This document shows positions 1-5,460 of a stretch of 7,377 nt of DNA, piece by piece. The position numbers and the translations under genes were made by a program. The notes beneath the pieces are model-generated. The model searched no databases. It was not told where the DNA came from and was given only the letters and a program-made list of their open reading frames with translations. How positions within the stretch are numbered: the first letter of the stretch is position 1; every line of letters begins with the position of its first letter. Source of the stretch: an uncultured Acidimicrobiia bacterium (lineage in GTDB: Bacteria > Actinomycetota > Acidimicrobiia > Spongiisociales > JAENVV01); the NCBI GenBank assembly GCA_905480085.1, contig CAJQPD010000140.1:1-7377 (forward strand), in the 5' to 3' direction.

Positions 1-46
1 TCATGAGGCGACTATACCGACATGGCAGCGTCGGCAGGCAGGAGCA

Positions 47-751
47 TCAGATGTCGCCCGAACCAGGAAGTTGCTGTTTACGCAGGAGCAGGACGAGTGC
101 AAATGTAATGCACCAGATTATTAGGCCGAGGAATGAAGCGAGGTAGACGAAGTAGCCGGCGTCCGGAGCGATGCCGAGGGGGCCAGCCACTCCTGCGAGG
201 ACTAGCAATACCGGAAAAGTTCCCATCACGCTGATCGCGCGCGGAAAGGTTCGTCGCCGAACCGACACAGCACTTGTACCGATTGCCCAGAAGCTAAGCG
301 CGAGTAGCCCACCTGTACCTAACCCTTGGGTTCCGACCATCTGGACCGCTAGATAGGCCGACAAACCCCAAGCATGGTCGAGGCCGTCGATGTAGATGAG
401 CGTCCCGGGTGTCGAAACCCGCAACGCCCCGTGCACCAGGAAGAAGGCGGACGCGAACAGCCCCCAAGCCGTAATCGCCCTTGTGGCCCATGTCCGATCG
501 CCTTGGATTTCTTCGACAGCCAGAACCGCGACACTGAAACTGATAGCCATTACCCACAAAGCGATCCCGGCGTAGACGTAATTGTGCGGATTGAGTCGGA
601 TGAACTCAATCGTGACGGCCGGATTGTCACCGTCAGACGACCCCATACCGAATTGGATGGCAAACCAGGATATGAGAGCAGCGCCGAACACAAGCAGCCC
701 AACACCCGCTGCTCGGGAGGGCCGGGCGCTGCGCGAAAGTGAACTCTGCAT
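47..751 (-). CDS. Six-helix integral membrane protein of unknown function
   Basis: I do not recognise the family. From the ATG at 749-751 the product is 234 residues with about six hydrophobic segments, at roughly residues 14-36, 58-79, 91-112, 130-164 (long, possibly a re-entrant or bent helix), 173-196 and 200-223. A basic RRR patch follows the fourth, and the tail is short and polar. Histidines sit near membrane borders (the NPHNY motif near residue 56, VHG near 107, DHAWG near 126), but no cofactor site can be claimed. The frame stays open up to an ATG at 839-841, but I prefer 751. It is preceded by AAGGA at 7-nt spacing, whereas the upstream ATG has no Shine-Dalgarno and lies in the loop of a hairpin. 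It is the last gene of the left block, 110 nt after the lipoprotein gene, and could share its transcript or have its own. The gene is real with high confidence; its function is unknown. Confidence 0.8.
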   Translation of the reverse strand: MQSSLSRSARPSRAAGVGLLVFGAALISWFAIQFGMGSSDGDNPAVTIEFIRLNPHNYVYAGIALWVMAISFSVAVLAVEEIQGDRTWATRAITAWGLFASAFFLVHGALRVSTPGTLIYIDGLDHAWGLSAYLAVQMVGTQGLGTGGLLALSFWAIGTSAVSVRRRTFPRAISVMGTFPVLLVLAGVAGPLGIAPDAGYFVYLASFLGLIIWCITFALVLLLRKQQLPGSGDI

Positions 752-833
752 CGAGGGGTCCTTCAGAATCTGAACAAACTCGGGCGGAGGCTTCGCCTCT
801 GATCCGATGCTAGTCCGGACCGAAAAGCCGATG

Positions 834-850
834 ATTCCCATTCGGGGAAT
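834..850 (-). terminator. Small hairpin after the lipoprotein gene
   Basis: A 6-bp inverted repeat (ATTCCC / GGGAAT) with a 5-nt loop lies 11 nt past the lipoprotein stop codon. On the minus strand a CTTTT appears 6 nt further on. The stem is short and the U-run imperfect, so at best this is a weak or partial terminator. Its loop holds the upstream ATG of the membrane-protein frame, which argues against that ATG being the start. Confidence 0.25.
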
Positions 851-861
851 TTGTCTGCACG

Positions 862-1311
862 TTAGGGCTGTTGGCCGGCGCCGCGAAAGGTTGGTGACTC
901 GCGGGTATCCGTTGCGAGGCCGGCGCGGTTTCGAATGAACTGGGGGTCGCTCTCAATGAACAGCTCACCATTAGACACGTAGGTCGGGAATGGGGTCAGC
1001 GAACGGGGACTCGGCCCGGCCAGGTAGGTGCCATCGAGCGAATACTTGCTCCCGTGGCAGCTGTCATCGAACGTCCAGCGCTCACTGGCGACATAATCGA
1101 GCGCGCAGTCGGATCGGGGGTCGCGGTCCTCGAAAGCGACCACACCGTACAACCCGGTGGCGACGATGTACACGCCGAGATCTGGAAGATGGGCAACGTC
1201 GCCAACCTCAAAGAACGTATCGGAAGACTCGACGTTGATATCTGCCGGGACGCTGCACGAACCGGCCAGACTTGCGATGACCAAAAGCAAGAGAGCGGAA
1301 CGCCGGTACAT
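862..1311 (-). CDS. Lipoprotein with degenerate, cluster-less Rieske-like domain
   Basis: The 149-residue product starts with a lipoprotein signal: basic MYRR, a hydrophobic core, then LAGSC with Cys19 as the likely lipidated residue, so it should be anchored outside the membrane. Residues about 36-120 read like a Rieske domain: VGDVAHLPDLG entry strands, a central Cys69, then SCHGSKYSLDG around 84-94 and AGPSPRSL, which matches the family pattern CPCHGSxFDxxGxxxxGPAPRPL. Aligned to cytochrome bc/b6f Rieske proteins, the two disulfide cysteines (Cys69, Cys85) and one ligand His (His86) remain. The first CxH motif has become D64-P65-R66, and the second ligand Cys is Asp83. It therefore probably cannot bind a [2Fe-2S] cluster. 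The start is ATG 1311 or the adjacent GTG 1314, with GGGAG 9-12 nt upstream. It lies 61 nt after the methyltransferase gene, probably in the same operon. Confidence 0.75.
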   Translation of the reverse strand: MYRRSALLLLVIASLAGSCSVPADINVESSDTFFEVGDVAHLPDLGVYIVATGLYGVVAFEDRDPRSDCALDYVASERWTFDDSCHGSKYSLDGTYLAGPSPRSLTPFPTYVSNGELFIESDPQFIRNRAGLATDTRESPTFRGAGQQP

Positions 1312-1372
1312 CACGAGAGCATACTCCCGCCCGACCTCGCCGACTAGTGGTGATCGTGTACGGGATGCATCG

Positions 1373-2125
1373 CTATCGGAAGGCCATCGCCTGTCGGGTC
1401 GGTACCCCTGCCAGCGATGCGAACCGGATCTGGATGTCGGAGAAACCGGCTGCCTTGAGATGCTCGGCCAGGGTATCGAAGTCGATGGCCATCGGATGCT
1501 CCTCAGGGACGGTGGGGCGGTCCTCCTCGGCGCCTCCTTGATCTGGGCCGTGTCCATGACCGGCGCTGACGGGATCCGAATCGCCCGGCCCACGATCATC
1601 GTGGCCACGATGGTTCTGATGTCGGTTTTTCATCTGTTCGTACTTCGGATGGCTTTCATTGGTGAAGTCCTCGTCAACGATGAGAATCCCGCCCCCGGGT
1701 TTCATCACCCGGGCCAGCTCCGTCGATGCGGCGGCCAGGTCGCTGATGTGGTGGACGACGTTGATCATCCATGCCCGGTCGATCGACTCGGACGGAACGG
1801 GCAGGTGCTGGGCACCTGCATTGAGTACCGCCACCCGTGATCCGAGACGCCGGGCGGCCACCCGTGCCTTGAAGATCGTGCGCATGAACGCGGTCGGTTC
1901 GACCGTCACCACGGTCACGCCGTCCCGCTTGACCGCCTCGAATGCGGCCGCCCCCATGCCGGCCCCGATGTCGAGGACCGTCATGCCCGGCTGGATATCG
2001 GCCATTTCCACGACCGCCCGATTCAGGTCGCTCTTCCAGAACTCGAAAAAGTGGCTGCCGTAGAGGAGGGCAGCCTTGAATGCTGACCGATCATGGTCCA
2101 TTCGGGCTTCGCTGTTATGGACCAT
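1373..2125 (-). CDS. Class I SAM-dependent methyltransferase with His-rich insert
   Basis: The 250-residue product has the Rossmann-like methyltransferase core of the Methyltransf_11/UbiE-like type. Motif I, VLDIGAGMG, is at residues 50-58; the acidic residue ending strand 2 is Glu76 (VTVEP). A strand-4 region leads into VVHHISDL near 123-130, and the motif MKPGGGILIVDEDF spans about 141-154. The substrate cannot be told; metabolites, lipids and quinones are all possible for this class. Between strand 5 and the last helix (AIDFDTLAEHLKAAGF) lies a low-complexity segment, about 168-210, rich in His, Asp, Glu and Gly, which is not part of the usual core. The ATG directly follows the TAG of the DUF2461 gene (TAGATG), suggesting translational coupling, since no Shine-Dalgarno is visible. 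ATG at 2099-2101 (residue 9) is an alternative start. The cytosolic enzyme class is secure; its role is not. Confidence 0.9.
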   Translation of the reverse strand: MVHNSEARMDHDRSAFKAALLYGSHFFEFWKSDLNRAVVEMADIQPGMTVLDIGAGMGAAAFEAVKRDGVTVVTVEPTAFMRTIFKARVAARRLGSRVAVLNAGAQHLPVPSESIDRAWMINVVHHISDLAAASTELARVMKPGGGILIVDEDFTNESHPKYEQMKNRHQNHRGHDDRGPGDSDPVSAGHGHGPDQGGAEEDRPTVPEEHPMAIDFDTLAEHLKAAGFSDIQIRFASLAGVPTRQAMAFR

Positions 2126-2809
2126 CTAGAACGGCACGTTGACAGCGTCACAAATGAACTTCATGAACGGCACCGTTCGGGTACATAAGTCCGTGAAATC
2201 CTTGAGAAAGTCCGCCGACGTGACCTGTTTCTGGGTCAGGCGGGTCGAGGCGATGAAGTCTTTGCGCTTGAGGTCTTCGATGAGCGGATGATCGGCGTCA
2301 TAGCCCTTTGGGGGACGGGTCAACGAGTCACCCCCGATTTCGAAGTAGTCAGTGAACCGTTTGTTGGTGGTCGCCTTCTTCCATCCGAACGGATCGGCGT
2401 CGATGGCTTCACGGATTTGATATGCCACTTTGGTCTCGGGCCGCCACAGACCGCAACCCATGTAGTTGGCCCCCGGTTCGAGGTTGAGGTAGAAGCCGGG
2501 GGCATGGGCGTCTTTGCCCATCATGTGGCGGAACTGCATTCCCGTGTTGGTTTTGTATGGAGTTTTGTCTTTGGCGAATCGAGTGTCGCGTTGGATCCGG
2601 AAGAGTGATCCGCCCACCCCCCGGGTATCTGCCACGAAGTGGGGACTGATCTTCGACAGGTGGGGACCGAACGCCTCAATGAAATCAAGCGCCGGGTTCT
2701 TGATGTATTGGTCGTATCGGTCCTGGTTTGCCTTGAACCAATCCCGTTCGTTGTTGGCTTCGAGTTCGTGCAGGAACGTGTACATCTGGGGTGAGAACTT
2801 GACCGTCAT
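2126..2809 (-). CDS. DUF2461 family protein
   Basis: The 227-residue product matches the DUF2461 (TIGR02453) family, whose biochemical role is not established. Visible family signatures are FLHELEANNERDWFKANQ at about 12-29, FRIQRDTRFAKDKTPYKTN at 70-88, FYLNLEPG at 106-113, CGLWRPE at 119-125, RPPKGYDADHPLIEDLKRKD at 165-184. The length is about usual for the family. The frame stays open upstream to a TTG at 2879-2881, but the family normally begins just before the first motif, so I chose the ATG at 2807-2809. That ATG has no Shine-Dalgarno; a TATGGT box 6 nt upstream suggests a leaderless transcript. It is the first gene of the left block, immediately followed by the methyltransferase. Family assignment is confident; the start is moderately sure. 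Confidence 0.92.
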   Translation of the reverse strand: MTVKFSPQMYTFLHELEANNERDWFKANQDRYDQYIKNPALDFIEAFGPHLSKISPHFVADTRGVGGSLFRIQRDTRFAKDKTPYKTNTGMQFRHMMGKDAHAPGFYLNLEPGANYMGCGLWRPETKVAYQIREAIDADPFGWKKATTNKRFTDYFEIGGDSLTRPPKGYDADHPLIEDLKRKDFIASTRLTQKQVTSADFLKDFTDLCTRTVPFMKFICDAVNVPF

Positions 2810-2815
2810 TTGACG

Positions 2816-2821
2816 ACCATA
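2816..2821 (-). promoter_or_regulatory. Candidate -10 box for a leaderless DUF2461 transcript
   Basis: On the minus strand TATGGT fits the actinobacterial -10 pattern TAnnnT and ends 6 nt before the ATG at 2809. Transcription would then begin at or next to the start codon, which would explain the absent Shine-Dalgarno. No convincing -35 hexamer is seen 17-18 nt upstream, so this stays tentative. Confidence 0.3.
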
Positions 2822-2826
2822 TCGCA

Positions 2827-2890
2827 CCGGACGGACAAAATCGAGACCAACGTCTCGTCCATGGGGACAGGAGTACACCAATCCGTCCGG
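2827..2890 (-). repeat. Nested inverted repeats upstream of DUF2461
   Basis: A perfect 9-bp inverted repeat, CCGGACGGA (2827-2835) and TCCGTCCGG (2882-2890), flanks a perfect 6-bp hairpin, CGAGAC-CAAC-GTCTCG (2842-2857). The segment lies 18-81 nt ahead of the chosen DUF2461 start. It could be an operator, or a structured leader if transcription starts further upstream. It is also readable as codons if the TTG at 2881 were the start, so its role is open. Confidence 0.35.
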
Positions 2891-2966
2891 AATAGGGACT
2901 TCTTGGCCACCGCACCCGTGGATGCGAGGCCAAAGTCATCGTCGATTCGTAGACGCTGGAGAGTCA

Positions 2967-2998
2967 GATAGGGCGGGCCCCAATGGGCCCGCCCTATC
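2967..2998 (-). terminator. Strong GC-rich hairpin after the small Cys/His gene
   Basis: This is a perfect 14-bp stem (GATAGGGCGGGCCC with its complement) closed by a 4-nt CAAT loop. It lies 55 nt beyond the stop of the 63-residue gene and ahead of the DUF2461 leader. No U-run follows on either strand, so it is a U-less terminator or transcript-stabilising hairpin rather than a classic intrinsic terminator. It probably separates the middle block from the left operon. Confidence 0.6.
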
Positions 2999-3053
2999 GA
3001 TTGCTAGTCAGTATTCGGAACCCGAACATGAACCAACCGGATTGCCGTGAGGT

Positions 3054-3245
3054 CTATTCGTCGTCTTCGAAACGCCCGCGGATGCGGGGGAACTTCACGG
3101 GGGCGTGGATGTGACAGGCCTCTCGATTGTTGTAGCGCGAGAGGATCGTCTCACAGGAGAAGTCCGAACACACTCGATCTGCTCGATAGGTCTTGGGTCG
3201 ACGAGTACGGCCGGAGGGTCGGCTGGCAATAAATGTCGTGTCCAT
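3054..3245 (-). CDS. Small putative zinc-binding Cys/His protein
   Basis: The 63-residue product has a basic N-terminal part (RTRRPKTYR, about 13-21), then C26-x4-C31, the motif ETILSRYNN at 32-40, and C44-x2-H47. This gives a Cx4C...CxxH arrangement typical of a small zinc finger. The tail KFPRIRGRFEDDE is basic then acidic. Short proteins with a C..C.T.LS.YN....C..H pattern are familiar to me from actinobacteria, but I know no established function; nucleic-acid binding is a guess. The ATG at 3243-3245 is preceded by AAAGGA at 9-nt spacing, a strong Shine-Dalgarno, and the Cys/His spacing is orderly, so the gene looks real despite its size. It lies 90 nt after the DUF1269 gene, across an inverted repeat, and may be partly co-transcribed with it. 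A 14-bp hairpin follows it. Confidence 0.75.
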   Translation of the reverse strand: MDTTFIASRPSGRTRRPKTYRADRVCSDFSCETILSRYNNREACHIHAPVKFPRIRGRFEDDE

Positions 3246-3273
3246 GTTGGCGGTTCCTTTCGTGTCTAGCGGT

Positions 3274-3328
3274 CGGAACGGGCGGCCTTGTGGGAGTCAG
3301 GCTGGGAGGGCCGAAACCGCCCGTTCCG
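3274..3328 (-). terminator. 12-bp inverted repeat between DUF1269 and the small gene
   Basis: CGGAACGGGCGG (3274-3285) and its exact complement (3317-3328) flank a 31-nt interior, in which GGCC at 3284-3287 and 3309-3312 could extend the pairing. It begins 7 nt past the DUF1269 stop codon, the usual place for a terminator or attenuator, but no U-run follows. It could reduce read-through into the small Cys/His gene or protect the upstream mRNA. Confidence 0.45.
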
Positions 3329-3335
3329 GTGATTT

Positions 3336-3860
3336 TCAGATCTGGTAGGCAAGCGCCTCCTCGAGTTGAGCTGCGAGCCCGGCGTCGACGGTCGTATGGA
3401 GAAGTCGACCGTCGAATCGTCGGAGTTCGGTGAGCAAGTGGGCAAGTTGGAAATCTTCGAGGAGGACAAACAGAGCGGCCTGGCCGTCGGTGAGGCTGTC
3501 GCCAATGTCGCGCATCTGGCCATCGTCGATGCCGATGTCGCGTAATTTGGCAAATAGCCCACCGGCCGCCGCGCCGATGGCTGCGCCAATGAAAGGTGCT
3601 GCCACTGCGAGTCCGACCAACGCGCCCCACATGCCGCCGGTGGCAGCTCCCTGCCCGGCGCTCATGTCGCGTGTCTGGTGGATGTGGACTCGCCCGTCCG
3701 TGGTCTTGTTCACGATCGCCATGTCGTCGATCTTCAAGGATTGGCGCCGCTCAAGGCGGATCATGGCGATGCTGGCCTCTTGGGCGAGCAAGGGATCCGT
3801 GAAGCTGATGGCGATCAGACTGGTCACGGGAGTGGCGTCTTCTTCGTTTGTGGAGGTCAT
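3336..3860 (-). CDS. DUF1269-type membrane protein with glycine-zipper hairpin
   Basis: The 174-residue product resembles the DUF1269 family (COG4803), predicted membrane proteins without a proven function. The order of parts is typical: a strand-rich N-terminus (LIAISFTDPLLAQEASIAMI, about 15-34), IDDMAIVNKTTDGRVHIHQT at 44-63, a Gly/Ala-rich hydrophobic stretch at about 73-104 with repeated G-x3-G/A spacing, then DIGIDDGQMRDIGDSL at 108-123 and ALFVLLEDF at 129-137. The ATG at 3858-3860 is preceded by GGAAGG with 7-nt spacing and fits the family's usual start. An in-frame ATG at 3939-3941 has GGGGAGG 10 nt upstream and would add 27 residues unlike the family, so I rank it second. It lies downstream of the two-component genes, and direct repeats shared with the regulator's promoter sit just upstream. 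A stress or envelope role is inference only. Confidence 0.88.
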   Translation of the reverse strand: MTSTNEEDATPVTSLIAISFTDPLLAQEASIAMIRLERRQSLKIDDMAIVNKTTDGRVHIHQTRDMSAGQGAATGGMWGALVGLAVAAPFIGAAIGAAAGGLFAKLRDIGIDDGQMRDIGDSLTDGQAALFVLLEDFQLAHLLTELRRFDGRLLHTTVDAGLAAQLEEALAYQI

Positions 3861-3919
3861 CGTGGTGCCTTCCATGACAGAACTCTGATCGGCGGATCTA
3901 AACGTACGGGAAACAGAAT

Positions 3920-3937
3920 CTAAGAAGACCCTAAGAA
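3920..3937 (-). promoter_or_regulatory. Direct-repeat candidate operator upstream of DUF1269
   Basis: CTAAGAA occurs at 3920-3926 and again at 3931-3937, an exact 11-bp period; on the gene's strand this reads TTCTTAG-GGTC-TTCTTAG. Head-to-tail half-sites one helical turn apart are characteristic of OmpR-class response regulators (compare the PmrA box CTTAAG-N5-CTTAAG). It starts 59 nt before the chosen DUF1269 ATG. A second copy of the arrangement precedes the response-regulator gene. If the ATG at 3941 were the true start, the site would lie inside the coding sequence. Confidence 0.5.
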
Positions 3938-3941
3938 CCAT

Positions 3942-4137
3942 TTTCTTCCAACCTCCCCGATATATCAGGGTTCTCAGCGTCGGTGCGACGGTCGAGAGCT
4001 TGAACGAAGAGCAGCCGAACCAGCCTTCGTCTCGGTGACGTTCGGTGGGCAGGCAACTCGACGTAACGAGATGTGGTTAGTGTCGCGCCACATCCTGTTG
4101 TTGACCAGAGGCTTCGGCCCCGGCAGGGGCCACCGAA
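3942..4137. other. Intergenic spacer between histidine kinase and DUF1269
   Basis: No supportable gene was found here. Near the kinase end lies the hairpin described separately. An 8-bp inverted repeat, TTCGGTGG (4041-4048) and CCACCGAA (4130-4137), brackets the kinase-proximal half. GATATATC at 3959-3966 is a possible AT-rich promoter element. A 40-codon frame can be read from an ATG near 4092 on the minus strand, but it has no proper Shine-Dalgarno and no motif. Including the leader down to 3861, the gene gap is 277 nt. Confidence 0.4.
4113..4137 (-). terminator. GC-rich hairpin just after the histidine-kinase stop
   Basis: GGCCCC-GGCA-GGGGCC (4116-4131) is a 6-bp stem of only G-C pairs with a 4-nt loop, extendable by a TTC/GAA pairing across a 3-nt bulge. 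It begins at the base after the TAG stop of the kinase. No U-run follows, so it may act as a U-less terminator or 3' stabiliser of the two-component transcript. Confidence 0.4.
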
Positions 4138-5460
4138 CTATGAGGCGGCCGCCACCCGGAAACCGACGATGGCTCCGCCATCGGGAGCGTCCTCAACGAT
4201 CGTGGTGCCACCATGGAATGCCACGATTTCATGGACGATGGCCAGGCCAAGACCTGATCCTGGCAGCGTCCGGGCCTGGTCAGAGCGGTAGAACCGATCG
4301 AAGACGCGGCTCTTGTCGGCGTCGCTGATCCCCGGGCCGTGGTCGCGGACGCGCACCTCGCCGGCCGCCACGGACACCTCGATGGGTTGATCGGGTCCGC
4401 TCCATTTGTGAGCGTTGTCGATGAGGTTCGAGACGGCTCGCTCGATGAGGGTGGGACGACCGGTGACGTGGGTGTCGTCGGCGGTAACTATGACGGCCCG
4501 GTTGTAACGGCGTTCGGCCCGCTCGGCTACCCGGCCAACCAGAGCGCCGAGCTCGATCTCCATGATGGCTTCATCGCTTGTCTGGTTGTCTTTGGCGAGT
4601 TCGACCAGTTCCGACACAAGAGTGGTCAATTCCTCAAGCTCGAAGTTCACGTCGCGCAAGATGTCTTTTCGCTCTGACAGCTCAAGACCGTCGGCCCGTT
4701 GAAGGAAGTCGATATTGGTGCGTAGGGCGGTCAGTGGGGTCCGTAACTCATGAGAGGCGTCATCAATCAGTCGTTTCTGCTGGCTGCGCGACGCAGCCAG
4801 CGCCGCCAGCATCGTGTTGAAGGCGCTGGACACTCGCCCTACTTCGTCGTAGCGGCGAACCTGAATAGTGGCGTCAAGGTCCTGGGTGCGTGCGACGTTC
4901 TCGGCGGCGGCCGCCAGCGATCCCATTGGTCGGAGTGAGGCGGCGGCGAGGCCCGAAGCGATCAGCCCGGCGACGGCCGCCCCGATGAGTCCGATGATGA
5001 TGAATTGTCCTTGAATACGATTGAGAAACTCCTGCTGTTCGAGCAGGTTTTCCGCCAGCATGAGGCCGCCCCCGTTCTCCAATGGAACGGTGATGATCCG
5101 GTAGGCGCCCCCGGCGGTTTGTTCGGTGTGGATGATCGATGGCAAGCCATTCCTGATGGCTGCGATGTCGATGTCGCTGACATGAAGTGGTTCTTCGATG
5201 CCGTAGGTGAGCAGCGGGGTGCCGAGGTCGTCGATAACCTGGACCGGCTGATTGGGACCGAACAAGCCGCGCAACGGCGGGTTGTCGGCCTGACCGGGAC
5301 CAAAGCCCGAGCGGAGGCGTTCGGCGCGGGCGCTGAGCTGGCGATCGGCGTCCCTTTCGATTTCATGAACGGTTGAAATAAACGCGATGGCTGCCACCAG
5401 CAGCATGCAGACCGCTACCGAGCCGGCAACGAGAAGGGCGATACGACTGCGGAGATTCAT
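4138..5460 (-). CDS. HAMP-containing sensor histidine kinase
   Basis: This 440-residue membrane kinase autophosphorylates on His and passes the phosphate to the response regulator encoded just upstream. Membrane segments lie at about 8-30 and 153-175, enclosing a roughly 120-residue external sensor region of no recognised type. A HAMP linker spans about 176-228. The H-box DDASHELRTPL (233-243) places the phospho-acceptor at His237. The ATPase domain shows the N-box NLIDNAHKWS (345-354), G1 DHGPGI (373-378), F-box FDRFYRSD (387-394) and G2 GSGLGLAIV (401-409), so all catalytic motifs are present. The ATG overlaps the regulator's TGA as ATGA, implying translational coupling. The architecture is that of MprB-like actinobacterial kinases, though shorter than mycobacterial MprB. 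The signal sensed cannot be told. Confidence 0.97.
   Translation of the reverse strand: MNLRSRIALLVAGSVAVCMLLVAAIAFISTVHEIERDADRQLSARAERLRSGFGPGQADNPPLRGLFGPNQPVQVIDDLGTPLLTYGIEEPLHVSDIDIAAIRNGLPSIIHTEQTAGGAYRIITVPLENGGGLMLAENLLEQQEFLNRIQGQFIIIGLIGAAVAGLIASGLAAASLRPMGSLAAAAENVARTQDLDATIQVRRYDEVGRVSSAFNTMLAALAASRSQQKRLIDDASHELRTPLTALRTNIDFLQRADGLELSERKDILRDVNFELEELTTLVSELVELAKDNQTSDEAIMEIELGALVGRVAERAERRYNRAVIVTADDTHVTGRPTLIERAVSNLIDNAHKWSGPDQPIEVSVAAGEVRVRDHGPGISDADKSRVFDRFYRSDQARTLPGSGLGLAIVHEIVAFHGGTTIVEDAPDGGAIVGFRVAAAS

Noticed and set aside
1312..1608. N-terminal extension of the lipoprotein frame up to 1608
   Set aside because: The extension overlaps the methyltransferase gene in another frame and would bury the lipoprotein signal peptide; its residues are low-complexity Pro/Ser/Arg shadow sequence.
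1496..1624. Frameshift in the methyltransferase as the cause of the His-rich stretch
   Set aside because: The expected class I C-terminal helix and strands resume in the same frame, so an in-frame insert explains it better than a double frameshift.
3430..3888. Plus-strand 152-residue open frame opposite DUF1269
   Set aside because: It is the exact antisense of a recognised DUF1269 gene with a good Shine-Dalgarno; its Ala/Pro/Met runs mirror the Gly/Ala-rich membrane segment.
3942..4137. Small RNA gene in the kinase-DUF1269 spacer
   Set aside because: Only an 8-bp inverted repeat and short hairpins are seen; no clear promoter-terminator pair or known RNA family could be recognised.
4035..4328. 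Plus-strand 97-residue open frame across the kinase end and spacer
   Set aside because: It runs mostly antisense to the well-supported histidine-kinase ATPase domain, is Arg-rich, has no recognisable motif, and reflects GC-rich codon shadowing.
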